Assembly: GCA_910589415.1 (NCBI GenBank)
Contig: OU342634.1
Coordinates: 620,001-684,000, forward strand
Source of the DNA: Malachius bipustulatus
Taxonomy: Eukaryota > Arthropoda > Insecta > Coleoptera > Melyridae
Direction of reading: 5' to 3'
Length of the DNA stretch: 64,000 bases
Below are positions 43,118-54,184 of the stretch, piece by piece. The notes under the pieces were generated by a model. That model was not told the origin of the DNA. It saw only the letters and a program-made list of their open reading frames with translations, and searched no databases. Numbering within the stretch: position 1 is the first letter of the stretch; every line of letters begins with the position of its first letter. Position numbers and translations under genes: made by a program.

Positions 43118-43370
43118 ACCTATTTTCTGTCGACTTTTCAAGATGTCTTATAAAAAGCGAATAGGTATTCCCTTCTTGCTGTAAATGCGCACAAGTCCAG
43201 CCTATTCATAAGAAATGCAAAAAGACCATACCAAATAACTATCGACCAGTACTTTCAGTAATATTCAAGATTATGGAAAAAGCTATTAACCAACACCTTA
43301 AGTACTGGGAAGCAGCTAATATAATCAGCGGCCACCAATACGAATTCCGCAAACAGAGGTCAACATCATA
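43118..43370 (+). pseudogene. LINE family X copy E: short RT fragment
   Basis: Matches the start of the family X RT: cysteine/His segment (C-W-K-C-A-like, frameshifted), QPIHKKCKKTIPNNYRPVLS, IMEKAINQHLKYWEAANIIS, then YEFRKQRSTS. It breaks off abruptly after the RST block. Diverged; plus strand, opposite to copies A-C. Confidence 0.85.
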
Positions 43371-43690
43371 TTTCAATAATATAATTAATTTAAAACAGCT
43401 ATTAAGGTCTCCTAAAAAGTTGACTATACATCCCTTCTTGGTCGAAAGACCAACAAGTAGGTAGCGATGCTAGGCTGACCCGGGATACTTATCACATGAA
43501 TTTCAATGACATTCAATTTCTTGATACTGAAAAAAAAGGTACCTATATGAAAAATATCAGAAAGATCTCACTAGAGGTAACGCTAACGAAATTTTAATTG
43601 GACTAAACGAAGCCGCAGGAAATACAAATGAAACAATTTGATTGAAAAAATGAATTTTACCTATTCGAGTTGAACTTACTTCTACTCGAA
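43371..43690. other. Spacer without recognised gene
   Basis: AT-rich sequence between two LINE fragments. It may be the decayed upstream part of the following LINE; no domain is recognisable. Confidence 0.35.
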
Positions 43691-44375
43691 AGTTGAAATT
43701 TACATAATAAACTGGGAGAAAGCAGCAACAGACTAAAGAAACACTCTCTCAACAAATCACCAAATGCAGTTGCATCAAGAATTGTAAATACTTCAACTTC
43801 TGTTTCAATTTCCAAGACAGAAATTAAACAGATGAAACTCCAACTTCAGAAGCAAAGGAAAAAGTCAAGGAACTCTAGTACAATTTCTCAGGTTTTTACT
43901 TTGGATGAACTAAAGACGACCATTAAGTCTTTAAAGAAAAGCAAAGCTGACGGTTTTGATGATGTTTGTCCAGATTTTTTGAAAAAATTGGGGAGTGTTT
44001 CATTGAACTGGTTATTATATATGTACGAGTATTTTTAATGACATTCTCATTGCAGGAAAGCTGATTTTAGGAAAGCGAAAATAATAGACCTTGAAGATAA
44101 CGCTTCCAGTTATAGACCGATCTTTTTGCTGAGTGTTACCTAAAAGATTTTGGAAAAATAACTCTATGTATATGCGTACTTCACCAATAATAATTGAAGA
44201 ACATATTCCAATCGCACAAGGTGGATTTAGACCAAACATGGACTGCTGTGATAAAGTTAGCTTCAACAACACACTTTGAATCTGGTCCTACAATAACTGA
44301 AAATTGGACCAGTATTATAGATCTTTCTGCTACGTATGATACTGCTTGGAAAAATTGACTCATCCACAAATTATA
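43691..44375 (+). pseudogene. Second LINE family: linker and start of reverse transcriptase
   Basis: Linker with NKSPNAVASRIVNTS (one frame) and VFTLDELKTTIKSLKKSKAD, GFDDVCPDFLKKLG, the conserved block before LINE RT. The RT itself follows in shifted frames: IIDLEDNASSYRPIFLLSVT, an E-H-I-P-I-A-Q-G-G-F-R-P segment and IIDLSATYDTAWKN, the catalytic Asp A block. It then ends against a small TIR element. The A-Q-G-G-F-R-P and L-S-A-T-Y-D-T wording differs from family X, so this is another LINE lineage. Confidence 0.82.
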
Positions 44376-44399
44376 TAAAACTATAATATATAAAATAAA

Positions 44400-44852
44400 A
44401 ACTTTTTCCGCAAGCGTTTTAAAATGCGGCAATTATCATACTGTACACACCTTGTAGAACGATCTCATTATGTTACTAGTAACAATATTTTCATTATTGT
44501 CCTAGCATAATAATAATTAACGTATGACATCGTCAAAATACATTGAATTCGGACAACTGGAAGTACCCGCGGATTATCTAGCTACTATTGCTACGCTACG
44601 ACTATACGCTCTCTAATCATGGCGAGTGCTGTCAATCTAGCATAGGGTTAGAGTTCAATGTTCAATGACAAAATGTGTTATTGACATTGACGTAATAAAC
44701 GTCAACTTATTCTGAGTGACACTATTAAATTAAAAAGTACATTATAAAATCTACGGTGCATTATAGTTTGTGTTGCAGTCCTTTATAAAATATAAATAAA
44801 TAAATTCAGAAAATTTTATGTTTCAATACTACGCTTGCGGAAAAAATCGTAT
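44400..44852. mobile_element. Small TIR element with TTTTTCCGCAAGCG ends
   Basis: TTTTTCCGCAAGCGT at about 44404 faces its reverse complement ACGCTTGCGGAAAAA at about 44830-44846. About 450 bp, noncoding. The exact outer ends and duplication are unclear. Confidence 0.55.
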
Positions 44853-44861
44853 ATGTCACTT

Positions 44862-44964
44862 GGAGTAGAATGCTCATTTTGTGTTTCGCTCAATTATTGC
44901 ACTGCCTCGGCTTCGCCTCGGCTGCAATAATTGCGCTCAACACAAAATGATCGCCTTCTACTCC
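44862..44964. repeat. Compact hairpin with CG-rich loop
   Basis: The left arm GGAGTAGAATGCTCATTTTG (on to 44902) and right arm (44922-44964, ending CTTCTACTCC) are close reverse complements of about 40 nt, around the loop CTGCCTCGGCTTCGCCTCGG. No frame. The CpG-rich loop stands out against AT-rich surroundings. Confidence 0.8.
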
Positions 44965-45009
44965 TAGTAACATAATATACTATTATTATCTAAGATGTTA
45001 TCTACTATA

Positions 45010-46360
45010 CAGTGAGAACCACATAACGCGGAACATCAGAAAAAATATGACGCAGTCTAATTAACGTTGTTGAACCATTTAAAATGGAACATAGCGAAAT
45101 CAATGCATTTCCAACAAAGCCGCTACAATACGTTAACAATATCGTAGTTATGGTTACGTTCGAGCATTGTTGAAGTTAGCATTAGTGAGTTATTTAAAAT
45201 AGTACATAGGGATTCTGTATTGAAAGTCAATGCAATAAATCATTTTTTAATTAAAACGAAATTATTTCAAAATATAAAAAAGTGTAACTGTATACTAAGT
45301 ATTTGATAAAGAAACAATATAATTGTAAATTAAATACTGGAGAGTGTTAAATATTCTAAAATAGTATCAAACATCCGTTGACTATAAGCAAAAATTATTG
45401 TAGAATCAATACATTTATCGTATTTCTGTACTGTTCAGGAGATATTTCTTCTTCTCCTTTGTTTGAGCTTTTCAATGTGGTAGATAGAAACGATGTTAGA
45501 AACTAATTACTTGACTTTTCTCCAGTAAAAAATCCAAGTATGTTAAGTCTGGTGACCTGGGCGGCCACTTAATTACTCCATCTCTTCCTATCCATCTACC
45601 GGGAAACTGAGCATTTTAAGCAATTGTCGAACTTGCCGGGAAAAATTGGCAGCTGTAACATTCTGTTGGTACCACAAAGGGCCTTCTACTTGTAGATTAT
45701 TTATGGTCGGAATGATTCTTTCTTGCAGTAGCTGCAAGATATGAGTGTTAACCATTTCAGCCCACACGTTCACTGTCTATGGATACTGTGTCCTGTAGTG
45801 ACATGGTACCAGCGCAAATTTTCAACTTCACATAAAGAAGACACACTGCATGCGGTGTACCATGTGCGTAAATTTCAATTTTCTCATTAACTGTACACAT
45901 TTTTGATGAATTAAGTAACTACCTACGCTAGTATGTAACTGACGACAAGTTTTACTCATAAACGTTACAAAAAACATAATCTGAAGTGGGGGGTTATTGC
46001 AAAACCATTAAGGACCTTGCCCGGCAACGAATCGATCTTAGAAACGGTTCGTAGGCGTCCCAAGAATTTTTTATGTATTTTACCAATATGAGTCACATTG
46101 ATTTATCCTCCTTTTAAAAGTTCCACAGGGCTTTCGGCTCTTTGTCTAAAAACTTAAAAGTCTAAATGAAGTTTATTCTGAAGTTCCGTAGCATCAAGAA
46201 GGCATTCTCTCAAGTTTTGACTGTACCACAAGTGTTTTAATTCAAAGCGCACGTGGAAATATTTTGGGGCTAACTTTTGGGGCTAACATGACCTAAGTGA
46301 TCTCCATAGCAATACTTCACAAGCTCATTTCCTATGTTCCGTCTTAAAAAACTCTCACTG
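45010..46360 (-). mobile_element. Decayed mariner transposon (1.35 kb) with transposase remnant
   Basis: Ends CAGTGAGA (45010) and TCTCACTG (46360) with TA outside each; 1351 bp is the usual mariner length. On the minus strand, NTHILQLLQERIIPTI then GPLWYQQNVTAANFSRQVRQ matches the block around the second catalytic Asp (Asp replaced by Val in the Q-Q-N-V-T-A-A stretch). It is followed by a degraded W-x-G-R-P-G-H-Q-T segment and a remnant of the D-F-F-L-W-G-x-V-K block. The N-terminal half (about 45780-46300) has no continuous frame. Confidence 0.8.
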
Positions 46361-46362
46361 TA

Positions 46363-47299
46363 TAATGCATACATAATTTATATGTTACATTGGCAAATAT
46401 TGCCTAAAATAAAGTACTTTCAATCAATTTAATATGAATGTTAATAATTATTACCCTTAATATTCTACGAAATATCTAGAAATTATTTTTTAATTTCATT
46501 ATATTTATATCCAGAAAATTATTCAGCACTATAATACTGATCTATTATGCAAATAACAATGATTTGTGATACTGCTGTAGAGTCTCTCCTGAAAAGTAGA
46601 CTTCCTACACCGAAAAAAGTCCTATCTTCCTTATTAAGAATTATTTTAAATTTGTCGCCAAAAAAAATCTGGTGATTTAATCTGGTGACTTTTAGTGGTG
46701 TAAATGATACTTTGTAGTTTAATCCTCCTAGTTTAAAAATTAGGTATAATAGTGCCTTGAATAAAATGAATCATGTCTGCCAGATAAAATACAAACAATT
46801 GGAAGATGTGTAATTGAACTGCTCCAATCAGGTGATATACAAATCATAGAACAATAAATAAAAAAACATGACTTACACAATGATGAACTTTGTTAAAGCG
46901 AAGAAACTAACCTGGAACAGTAACGATATCTATTGAGTACGTGTGGTACTACTTAGATTTGGCATTGGTTGTGTTCCAAGGAGGATGAATAACAAACAGT
47001 TAATTCTGCCACCTGGGAGGGGTGGCGTTCTGGCGCGAGCCCTTGTCAAAACGAGTCAATTTCCACAAAGACCAAGTTGTCTCAGAAACACAGAATTTTA
47101 TGTCTTTCTGAAGGAGGATAAAATATCGTTTCAATTTGACGTTTCAGTTCGAGTTTGAGTTTTTAATTTACCATTAATTTTATAATTTCACTTCCAAAGC
47201 ACAAAGAATAACAGAAATTATGAATGGTGGTCAAAAATGGCATGAATCATAAAAAGTGACAATTAAGGTAGGTACTTAGATAACTAGTAATATACCTAC
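46363..47299. other. Spacer without recognised gene
   Basis: AT-rich for the most part. The frame of 71 codons at 46943-47158 is in a less AT-rich patch but shows no family features, so no gene is called. Confidence 0.4.
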
Positions 47300-47918
47300 T
47301 ACACATTATTGATTAATTTCTAGATAGTCTGATAGATAGATAGTCTGCCAATGTCATATTTGTTTACGCTGCGTTGTAACGTCGAACATTATGACACTAA
47401 AAATGACAGTTAGAATTTGAAGGTTATTAAAGGGATCAAATGAAAATGTTTGACATTAGGAAGCTGCAAAAACAATAAATTTAATAATCGATCACAACAT
47501 CGCCCTGGCTTTGTTGTCAACTTTTCCATCCAAAATAATAAACTGATTTTGTTCTGTTTACGTCTGTCAGTTTTAAGAGTTAATTTTTAATTTTATAAAA
47601 TAAATTAAAAATTATTAGAATTATCTCAAAAGTGATAGATTATCTTTAAAAGTAAGCAAAATGCCAAAACATATAAGTAAAGAAGCGCAACAGCAGATGG
47701 TGGCAAATTTATTCGAATACTTTGGAAACGAATCAATGAATGGGGGTCATTATACCCCAACATCAGTGAGCAAGGTATAAAAATTATTTTATAGGTTCAA
47801 ATATTACTGACATCGAGTAATAAATATTATGATTTAGAGGGTAGCTGAAGCTCTGAAATTGTCGCTTTGGTACCGTCTCTACATACTTCTACATATACCG
47901 TCCTCAAAGACAAGTATA

Positions 47919-48642
47919 CAGGGTGTTGATTTTCAAAGCGGGCCATAGGGGATTAGCATTGCGAAAGTGGTTTTTGAGGATTCCAGCTCGCCGTTTAAAC
48001 TGACAGAAATGGTTTTGGTATCAAAATGAAGCTAAAATTATTGCGCATAACGCTTGACATCAGAAATTAATTTAATTTCACGTTGTTTTGTAAAATTCTT
48101 CAGTAAAAATTCAAGTAATTGTTAATGTTTAATCACAAAATAGCATGGCTTGCCTAAATAATAATGACGTTTCTACGTTTTGACAATCCAATAATAAAAC
48201 TTTATAAGTCAGTAGGTAATAATAAAGTCTGGTTCTATTTAACCCTCCTGTAACTGGCTACACTGTAGTAGGTTTCCACCATAAAGAAAGACTCTTTCTG
48301 GGTTTTTGTCACCCATTTTTAAATAGAACCAGACTTTATTATTACCTACTGACTTGTAAAGTTTTATTATTGGATTGTCGAAACGTAGAAACGTCATTAT
48401 TGTTTAGGCAAGGCATGCTATTTTGTGATTAAACATTAACAATTACTTGAATTTTTACTGAAGAATTTTACAAAACAACGCGAAATTAAATTAATTTCTG
48501 ATGTCAAGCGTTATGCGCAATAATTTTAGCTTCATTTTGATACCAAAACCATTTCTGTCGGTTTAAACGGCGAGCAGGAATCCTCAAAAACCACTTTCGC
48601 AATGCTAATACCCTATGGCCCGCTTTGAAAATCAACACCCTG
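47919..48642. mobile_element. Foldback MITE M, copy 1
   Basis: Ends CAGGGTGTTGATTTTCAAAG and its reverse complement, TA at both sides (47917-47918, 48643-48644). Arms of about 325 bp (47919-48243 and 48317-48642) surround a loop of about 70 bp reading CCTCCTGTAACTGGCTACAC...CTTTCTGG. It is inserted in the transposase gene just after exon 2. Confidence 0.92.
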
Positions 48643-48955
48643 TATATTTGAGTACACCAAATCTTCTCTTTTGTGCGTCTTAAAGAAAATTGGATTTAAA
48701 TGGAAAAAAAACAATCCACGTCGAGGTCTCCTGAAATTAGGTCACATTATTGTTAAAAGAGTGAAGTTCCTACGCGCATATGTAGATTACAAAAGAGAAG
48801 GCACCTTACCAAAAATTTGTGTATATAGACGAAACATGAATCTCTCAAAACGGCACAATGGGAAGGTCTTGGCAGGATCAAAACCCACGCAGTGTCAAGA
48901 AACTGAACAGAAGACAGAAGGCAAAAGGTGTTTTAAATACTTATAATATAATATA

Positions 48956-49694
48956 CAGGGTGTTGATTTTCAAAGTGGGCCATAGGGGATTAGCATTGCG
49001 AAAGTGGTTTTTGAGGATTCCTGCTCGCCGTTTAAACTGACAGAAATGGTTTTGGTATCAAAATGAAGCTAAAATTATTGCGCATAACGTTTGACATCAG
49101 AAATTAATTTAATTTCACGTTGTTTTCTAAAATTCTTCAGTAAAAATTCAAGTAATTGTTAATTTTTAATCACAAAACAGCATGCCTTGCCTAAACAATA
49201 ATGACGTTTCTACGTTTTGACAATCCAATAATAAAACTTTATAAGTCAGTAGGTAATAATAAAGTCTGGTTCTATTTAAAAATGGGTCATACAAACCAAG
49301 AAAGAGTCTTTATGGTGAAAAACCTACTACAGTGTAGCCAGTTACAGGAGGGTTCGCGATTTATTTGCTGTGAATTTTTTTAATAGACCAATACCGTCCA
49401 AGTCGACAATAGAAAGGATTGTCCGAATATTTGAAACGTAGAAACGTCATTATTGTTTAGGCAAGGCATGCTATTTTGTGATTAAACATTAACAATTACT
49501 TGAATTTTTACTGAAGAATTTTAGAAAACAACGTGAAATTAAATTAATTTCTGATGTCAAGCGTTATGCGCAATAATTTTAGCTTCATTTTGATACCAAA
49601 ACCATTTCTGTCAGTTCAAACGGCGAGCAGGATCCTCAAAAACCACTTTCGCAATGCTAATCCCCTATGGCCCGCTTTGAAAATCAACACCCTG
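48956..49694. mobile_element. Foldback MITE M, copy 2
   Basis: Same ends and arms as copy 1, with TA at 48954-48955 and 49695-49696. The loop is longer (about 150 bp) and its shared part is in the opposite direction to copy 1 (AAAGAGTCTTTATGG...GTGTAGCCAGTTACAGGAGG). It is inserted in the same transposase gene about 310 bp after copy 1. Confidence 0.92.
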
Positions 49695-50762
49695 TATGTT
49701 ATAATGATGTATAATTAGGCAATAAATATAATATCATTTATTTTCATTATTTAGGTACATAGTTTTGCATGCAGGTAAGATAAATGGTTTTGTTGATGGG
49801 GCAGAATTGATTTTCTCTTGATCAACAAAAGATCCAGATTATCATGGAGAGATGAATCATGAAAAGTTTACCAAGTGGTTCGAAAACCAGTTAAAGCCAA
49901 GTTACCTTCTGTGATTATTATGGACAATGCGCCTTACCACAGTGCAGTTGAAAATAAACCACCAATTTCTTCTTCAAATAAACAACAAATTGACGAATGC
50001 GCTGCGCAGGAAGAACATTGGTTTCGAGCCTTTTTCGCTGAAAGCTCAGCTCCTAGACATTGTGAATAAGTATATTTTGTATTGACTTTATGATTTTTAT
50101 ATAACTAAAATGCTTATTGGTTTCACAACAGGAACAAAAGAAACCAAAGCAGTATATAGTGGATTCCTTAGCTAGCTGAACAGTATGGACACAAAATTCT
50201 TCGACTTCCACTATACCATTGCATTTTTAATCCAATCGAACATGTGTGGGGTATAGCAAAGTCGAACTTTAATCGTCCTTTAAGCGATGAGAGTACCGAC
50301 GTTATTTCTCTTTGGCGAAATACACATCATACTGGTGTTACGGCAGAAATGTGGACTGTTTTAATTAGGTATTAATTTAAGAAACTGATTATAATATGAC
50401 TCTGAATATTAAATTATCAATTGTCAAGTTTTGCATTAATTTATATTATTTGTAATTTGTGTATAACTTTGCAATAAAATGTTCTTTACAAATAGGTGCT
50501 TGTTATTTTTTCATTATAAATACCTTTTATGAATTAACATCATCGTTATATTCAAAAAAATACCTTAAATTCTTTTTATTTTCAAATAAACAAAAACTGT
50601 TGATGATGTAATAAATTATGTCTATTTATTCTGTGATTCCTCATCCTCATTGCACCTACAAAATTCGAGATCTGACATCACTGCTGAATTTTCATGTGAC
50701 CTTGGTAGACTATCTAGAAATTAATCAACGTGTAATTATTTCATCAGGTTCTTCAATTATAG

Positions 50763-51344
50763 TGTTACGGGTCTCACAATAATTAAATCCACCACTAAAG
50801 TCTGGAAATCTTTATTGACCAAATTATAACCTCTACTTAATTATTATTCTAAATAATCAACACACACAGCTGTTCTCTTATCTTCACTCACAGATACTAC
50901 ACTTCTTGTCTATTCCTTATAATTCGGTATACTGTCACTACTGGCTTCCTTACTTCACACTTCACTTCACTACTGCTCTTTTTATACTTCAGTCTTCACT
51001 GCTTCACGTCCAGGATAATACTACTGCACGCAGCCATAAGGCGGCCGTTATATAGTCCCCCGACGCATCAGTAGGCACATTCTAGTAGGTTGCAGAACTC
51101 ATACCAGCGCACCGGCCGTGGATTCTGGAAATGTCAGATTGTTCGGCGAGACCACTCCAGTAATCCATAGAACTAACACTGTCTGTCAATGTGTCATATG
51201 ACATGTGACTGAAATTGTCGCGAACATGTCATTGACTAACTTCAGTTTAAAAAAAGGAATGTAATGTAAACATAAACAAGGAAATGGTGAAACTAGGATT
51301 TCTTCAAGAAACGAATAGAATTTTTCCAGAGCGGTCTCGTTATA
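50763..51344 (-). repeat. 3' LTR of the minus-strand gypsy element
   Basis: Plus-strand start TGTTACGGGTCTCAC and end GGTCTCGTTATA. ATAG lies outside both LTRs (50759-50762 and 56828-56831), a 4-bp target duplication. Inside the element a purine tract (AGAAGGGAGGCAG on the minus strand, 51345-51357) abuts it. It is nearly identical to the partner LTR at 56266-56827 apart from a short divergent segment (about 50818-50860). On the minus strand the LTR begins TATAACGAG and ends CCCGTAACA. Confidence 0.92.
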
Positions 51345-51384
51345 CTGCCTCCCTTCTATTTTTGAGCGTCTCGCTCGAACGAAC

Positions 51385-51894
51385 TTATTCGCTGTCTCCA
51401 CAGTAGGGTGCTAGACGATTCAGGTGGACTACCTTCATCTTGCACTTGGGGGCCCCGCTTCGCTGTATCCTATACACCACGTCGTTTATTCTTTTAATAA
51501 TGGTGTAAGGCCCTTCCCAGGATGGCATAAACTTGGGCGACAAACCCTTCTTCCTGGTTGGATTATAAAACCACACCTTGTCTCCTTCTGTGAAGCCGCC
51601 GGAGTTTGCCTTCAAGTCGTACCTCGCCTTCATTCGGTCGCTGGCCAACTTGATCTTCCTCCTGACAAGGGAATGCACTTCTGCCATGGAGTTTCTTAAT
51701 TCGTCGACATAGTTTCTGATCTCGGATGGTGGACTGCTTGGTGAACCGTACACCAAATCACAGGGTAGCCGAATCTCCTTGCCGAATACAACCTTGGCCG
51801 GTGTCTGCCCTGTAGTCTCATGGATGGCTGCCCTATATGACATCAGCAACAAAGGCAGGTACTGGTCCCAGTCTCTCTGATTGTTGCTCACCAC
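51385..51894 (-). pseudogene. Gypsy element integrase, C-terminal part
   Basis: An open frame of 169 codons: WDQYLPLLLMSYRAAIHETT, GQTPAKVVFGKEIRLPCDLV, a helical segment with VRRKIKLASDRMKARYD, then GDKVWFYNPTRKKGLSPKFM and WEGPYTIIKRINDVVYRIQ, the GPY/F module of gypsy integrases that guides target choice. Its start is artificial: it joins the core domain upstream through a frameshift at about 51890. Confidence 0.93.
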
Positions 51895-52277
51895 CTTCGA
51901 CAGATGTTCCGTTCTACCATACCGTCAGATTGTGGATGGAGAGGTGTAGTCTTTGTCTTGTTTATCCCGAGCAGTTTACACATATCTGCGAAAACTTGGG
52001 ATTCAAAGTTTCGTCCTTGATCGGAATGCAACTCTAAAGGTACGCCAAATTTGCTAATTAAATTATCCACCAAGACTCTCGCAACTGTAGCAGCTTCTTG
52101 GTTCGGTATGGCGTATGCTTCAGGCCACTTGCTGAAATAATCCATGGCAACCAGGATAAAGCCATTGCCGATGTCGCTGATTGGAAAAGGACCTGCTATG
52201 TCTATGGCTATCCTCTCGAATGAGGCTCCGACGTTGTACTGCTTCATAGCGCCGTCAGTCTTCTGCTTGGGCCCCAT
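51888..52277 (-). pseudogene. Gypsy element integrase core
   Basis: Catalytic core of the D-D-35-E type: FERIAIDIAGPFPISDIGNG (first Asp), FGVPLELHSDQGRNFES (second Asp), HPQSDGMVER (Glu). It inserts the cDNA with a short staggered cut. The frame is lost right after the catalytic Glu (ERNICRRW, then stop). Confidence 0.93.
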
Positions 52278-52680
52278 TCAGACTTGCAGCACATTTCTCG
52301 CACTTACGGCACCAGGCTTCGACATCGTCCTTGCAGTTCACACAGTAGAACCTCTCTCGAACTTTCGCTAGTGTTTTGTTTACTCCGAAGTGAGCTCCTG
52401 ACGTACCTCCATGAATCACTTCGAGAATCTTCGAAATTTTACTCCTTGGAACCACCAACTGCATGACGATCTTCGTTCCGTCGACACTCTCACAGGCTCT
52501 CTTCAGCAGACCATTTTCGATGTGCAAGAACTCCCATTGTGACCATAGAGCTTTATATTCTGGGCTACGTGGAGAAACCTCTGCCCAAGTTGGTCTCGGT
52601 CCATTCTCTTCTTTACGTTTTAAAATGTCTCCGATGTCTTCGTCTTTTTCTTGCTCTTACCTGCATGCTTCTATCGTCCA
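52255..52680 (-). pseudogene. Gypsy element integrase zinc-binding domain and tether
   Basis: The frame 52527-52255 reads LLKRACESVDGTKIVMQLVV, then VIHGGTSGAHFGVNKTLAKV and WCRKCEKCAA, the H-H-C-C zinc domain at the N-terminus of integrase. It overlaps the core frame at 52255-52277, where a frameshift separates them. Positions 52527-52680 hold a decayed linker with stops. Confidence 0.87.
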
Positions 52681-53437
52681 TCCTGTATCTGCATTGATCA
52701 CGATCCTTCGAACGCACTCTTCTTTCTGGCTATCCTCAATCCGCTCACAATGTGAGCATTTCACGCATGGCCTCCTTGATAGTGCATCAGCGTTCTGGTG
52801 TAACCTGCCTGCACGATGTTTTATTTTGAAGTTGAACTGCTGTAGTCGTTCTATCTACCTAGCAGTCTGACCTTCTACGTTCTTCATCTTCATCAGCCAG
52901 GTGAGCGCGCCGTGATCTGTTCTGACCAGGAATTCATTCCCATGCAGATAATTTTTTAAATGCTCCACCGATTTGATGATCGCCAGCAATTCCTTCCTGG
53001 CAATACAGTAGTTCCTCTCAGGCTTTGTCAAGGTCTTGCTGTAGTACTCGATGACTCGCTCTTCTCCATCTTGGACTTGCGATAGAACAGCACCTATCAA
53101 TATGTTACTTGCGTCAGTATCAAGTACGTACTTTCCTTCTCTTTGAGGATATGACAGAATCAGACTAGAAATCAAAGCCTTTTTCAGTCTTCGGAAAGCG
53201 TCTTCACACTTGGCATCCCACATGAAAGGTCTCTTCAACTCGGTGAGCTTATGGAGCGGAGCTGCTACATCCGCAAATTTCTTGACAAATCTTCGGTAGT
53301 ATGTACAAAGCCCGAGGAAACTTCGGACTTCGTGTCTGTCTTTAGGAGTCGGCCAATCACGAATCGATGCTACTTTGCTGTCGCTGGTCTGGATTCCTTC
53401 GGAAGTTACGGTGTGTCCCAAAAACTCAACCTTCTTC
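52681..53437 (-). pseudogene. Gypsy element RNase H
   Basis: The open frame 53421-52855 covers the end of RT (MGHTVTSEGIQTSDSKVASI, FLGLCTYYRRFVKKFADVAA) and RNase H (YVLDTDASNILIGAVLSQVQ, VIEYYSKTLTKPERNYCIAR, VRTDHGALTWLMKMKN). A stop follows VEGQTAR at about 52855; the end of the domain continues out of frame to about 52750. Confidence 0.92.
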
Positions 53438-54184
53438 TTAAATAGCGAACAATTTCTCTGGATTCAGCTTCAGGTTGGCAGTTCTGAATCGATCTAAAAT
53501 TTCCTGAAGGTTGTCGATGTGATTTTGAAAAGTGGAACCCATAACCATGACATCGTCCAGGTATACTAGGCATGTTTTCCAGGTCAGCCCTCGGAGTACC
53601 ATCTCCATCAGTCTCTCAAAGGTGGCTGGCGCGTTGCAGAGACCAAATGGCATAACCTGAAAATTGTACAGACCCGTGCCAGTAGAAAACGCAGTTTTCT
53701 CTTTGTCATTTGGGTGCATGCCAACCTGCCAGTAACCGCTCTTCAGGTCCAAAGTTGAGAACCAGGTTGAGCCAGACAAGGTACATAAAATGTCGTCGAT
53801 TCTTGGTAGCGGGTAGCTGTCCTTCTTCGTAACATCGTTCAGCTTCCTATAGTCGACGCAAAACCTTGTTGTTCCATCCTTCTTGGTTACAAACACGACT
53901 GGCGATGACCACGGGCTGTTGGATTCCTCAATCACTCCGTCTTTCAGCATCTGGTTCAGCATGGTTGATACCTCTTCTTGTTTCGAGATCGGCAGTCTTC
54001 TTTGGGCTTGTCTTATTGGTTGGGTGTCGCCTGTATTTATTCGGTGTTGCACAATGTCCGTTCTGCCTAACTTCATGTTCCCTGTTGCGAAAACGTCTTG
54101 GTTCCTCTTCAAAAATTCTTTCGCCAACTTTGTCTCGTCTTTTGACAGTTCTTCGAAGTCAACTTCCGGCAGCACAATCTTCAT
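53438..54184 (-). pseudogene. Gypsy element reverse transcriptase
   Basis: A clean frame of 248 codons with all RT blocks: VIEESNSPWSSPVVFVTKKD, RFCVDYRKLNDVTKKDSYPL, FSTLDLKSGYWQVGMHPNDK (first catalytic Asp), MPFGLCNAPATFERLMEMVL and CLVYLDDVMVMG (Y-L-D-D box). The catalytic residues are intact. A single-base frame change at about 53430 separates it from the RNase H frame; otherwise it would read on. This suggests a recent, only lightly damaged copy. Confidence 0.95.

Larger units (their letters stand above)
47661..50375 (+). pseudogene. DETW-family DDE transposase, apparently spliced, split by two MITEs
   Basis: Exon 1 (47661-47774) starts MPKHISKEAQQQMVANLFEY and ends VSK before GTATAA; a 63-nt intron ends TTTAG at 47837; exon 2 continues in phase with RVAEALKLS, as in relatives. 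After the first MITE, LKKIGFKWKKNNPRRGLLKL and YVDYKREGTLPKI lead (with a frameshift) to YIDETW with the first catalytic Asp (about 48825). After the second MITE come HAGKINGFVDGAELIF, PSVIIMDNAPYHSAVENKPP (second Asp), LKAQLLDIVN, a probable intron (about 50072-50132, CACAACAG), then LRLPLYHC and FNPIEHVWGIAKSNFNRPL with the catalytic Glu. Stops and frameshifts occur in several parts. Confidence 0.85.
47302..50732 (+). mobile_element. Autonomous-type Tc1/IS630-like transposon with interrupted transposase
   Basis: Termini CACATTATTGATT... (47302) and ...AATCAACGTG (50732), each flanked by TA (47300-47301, 50733-50734). The inverted segments 47309-47330 and 50707-50728 are 22 bp of perfect reverse complement containing GATTAATTTCTAGATAGTC. 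Inside is a DDE transposase gene with apparent introns, interrupted by two copies of one foldback MITE. Without them the element would be about 2.0 kb. Confidence 0.85.
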
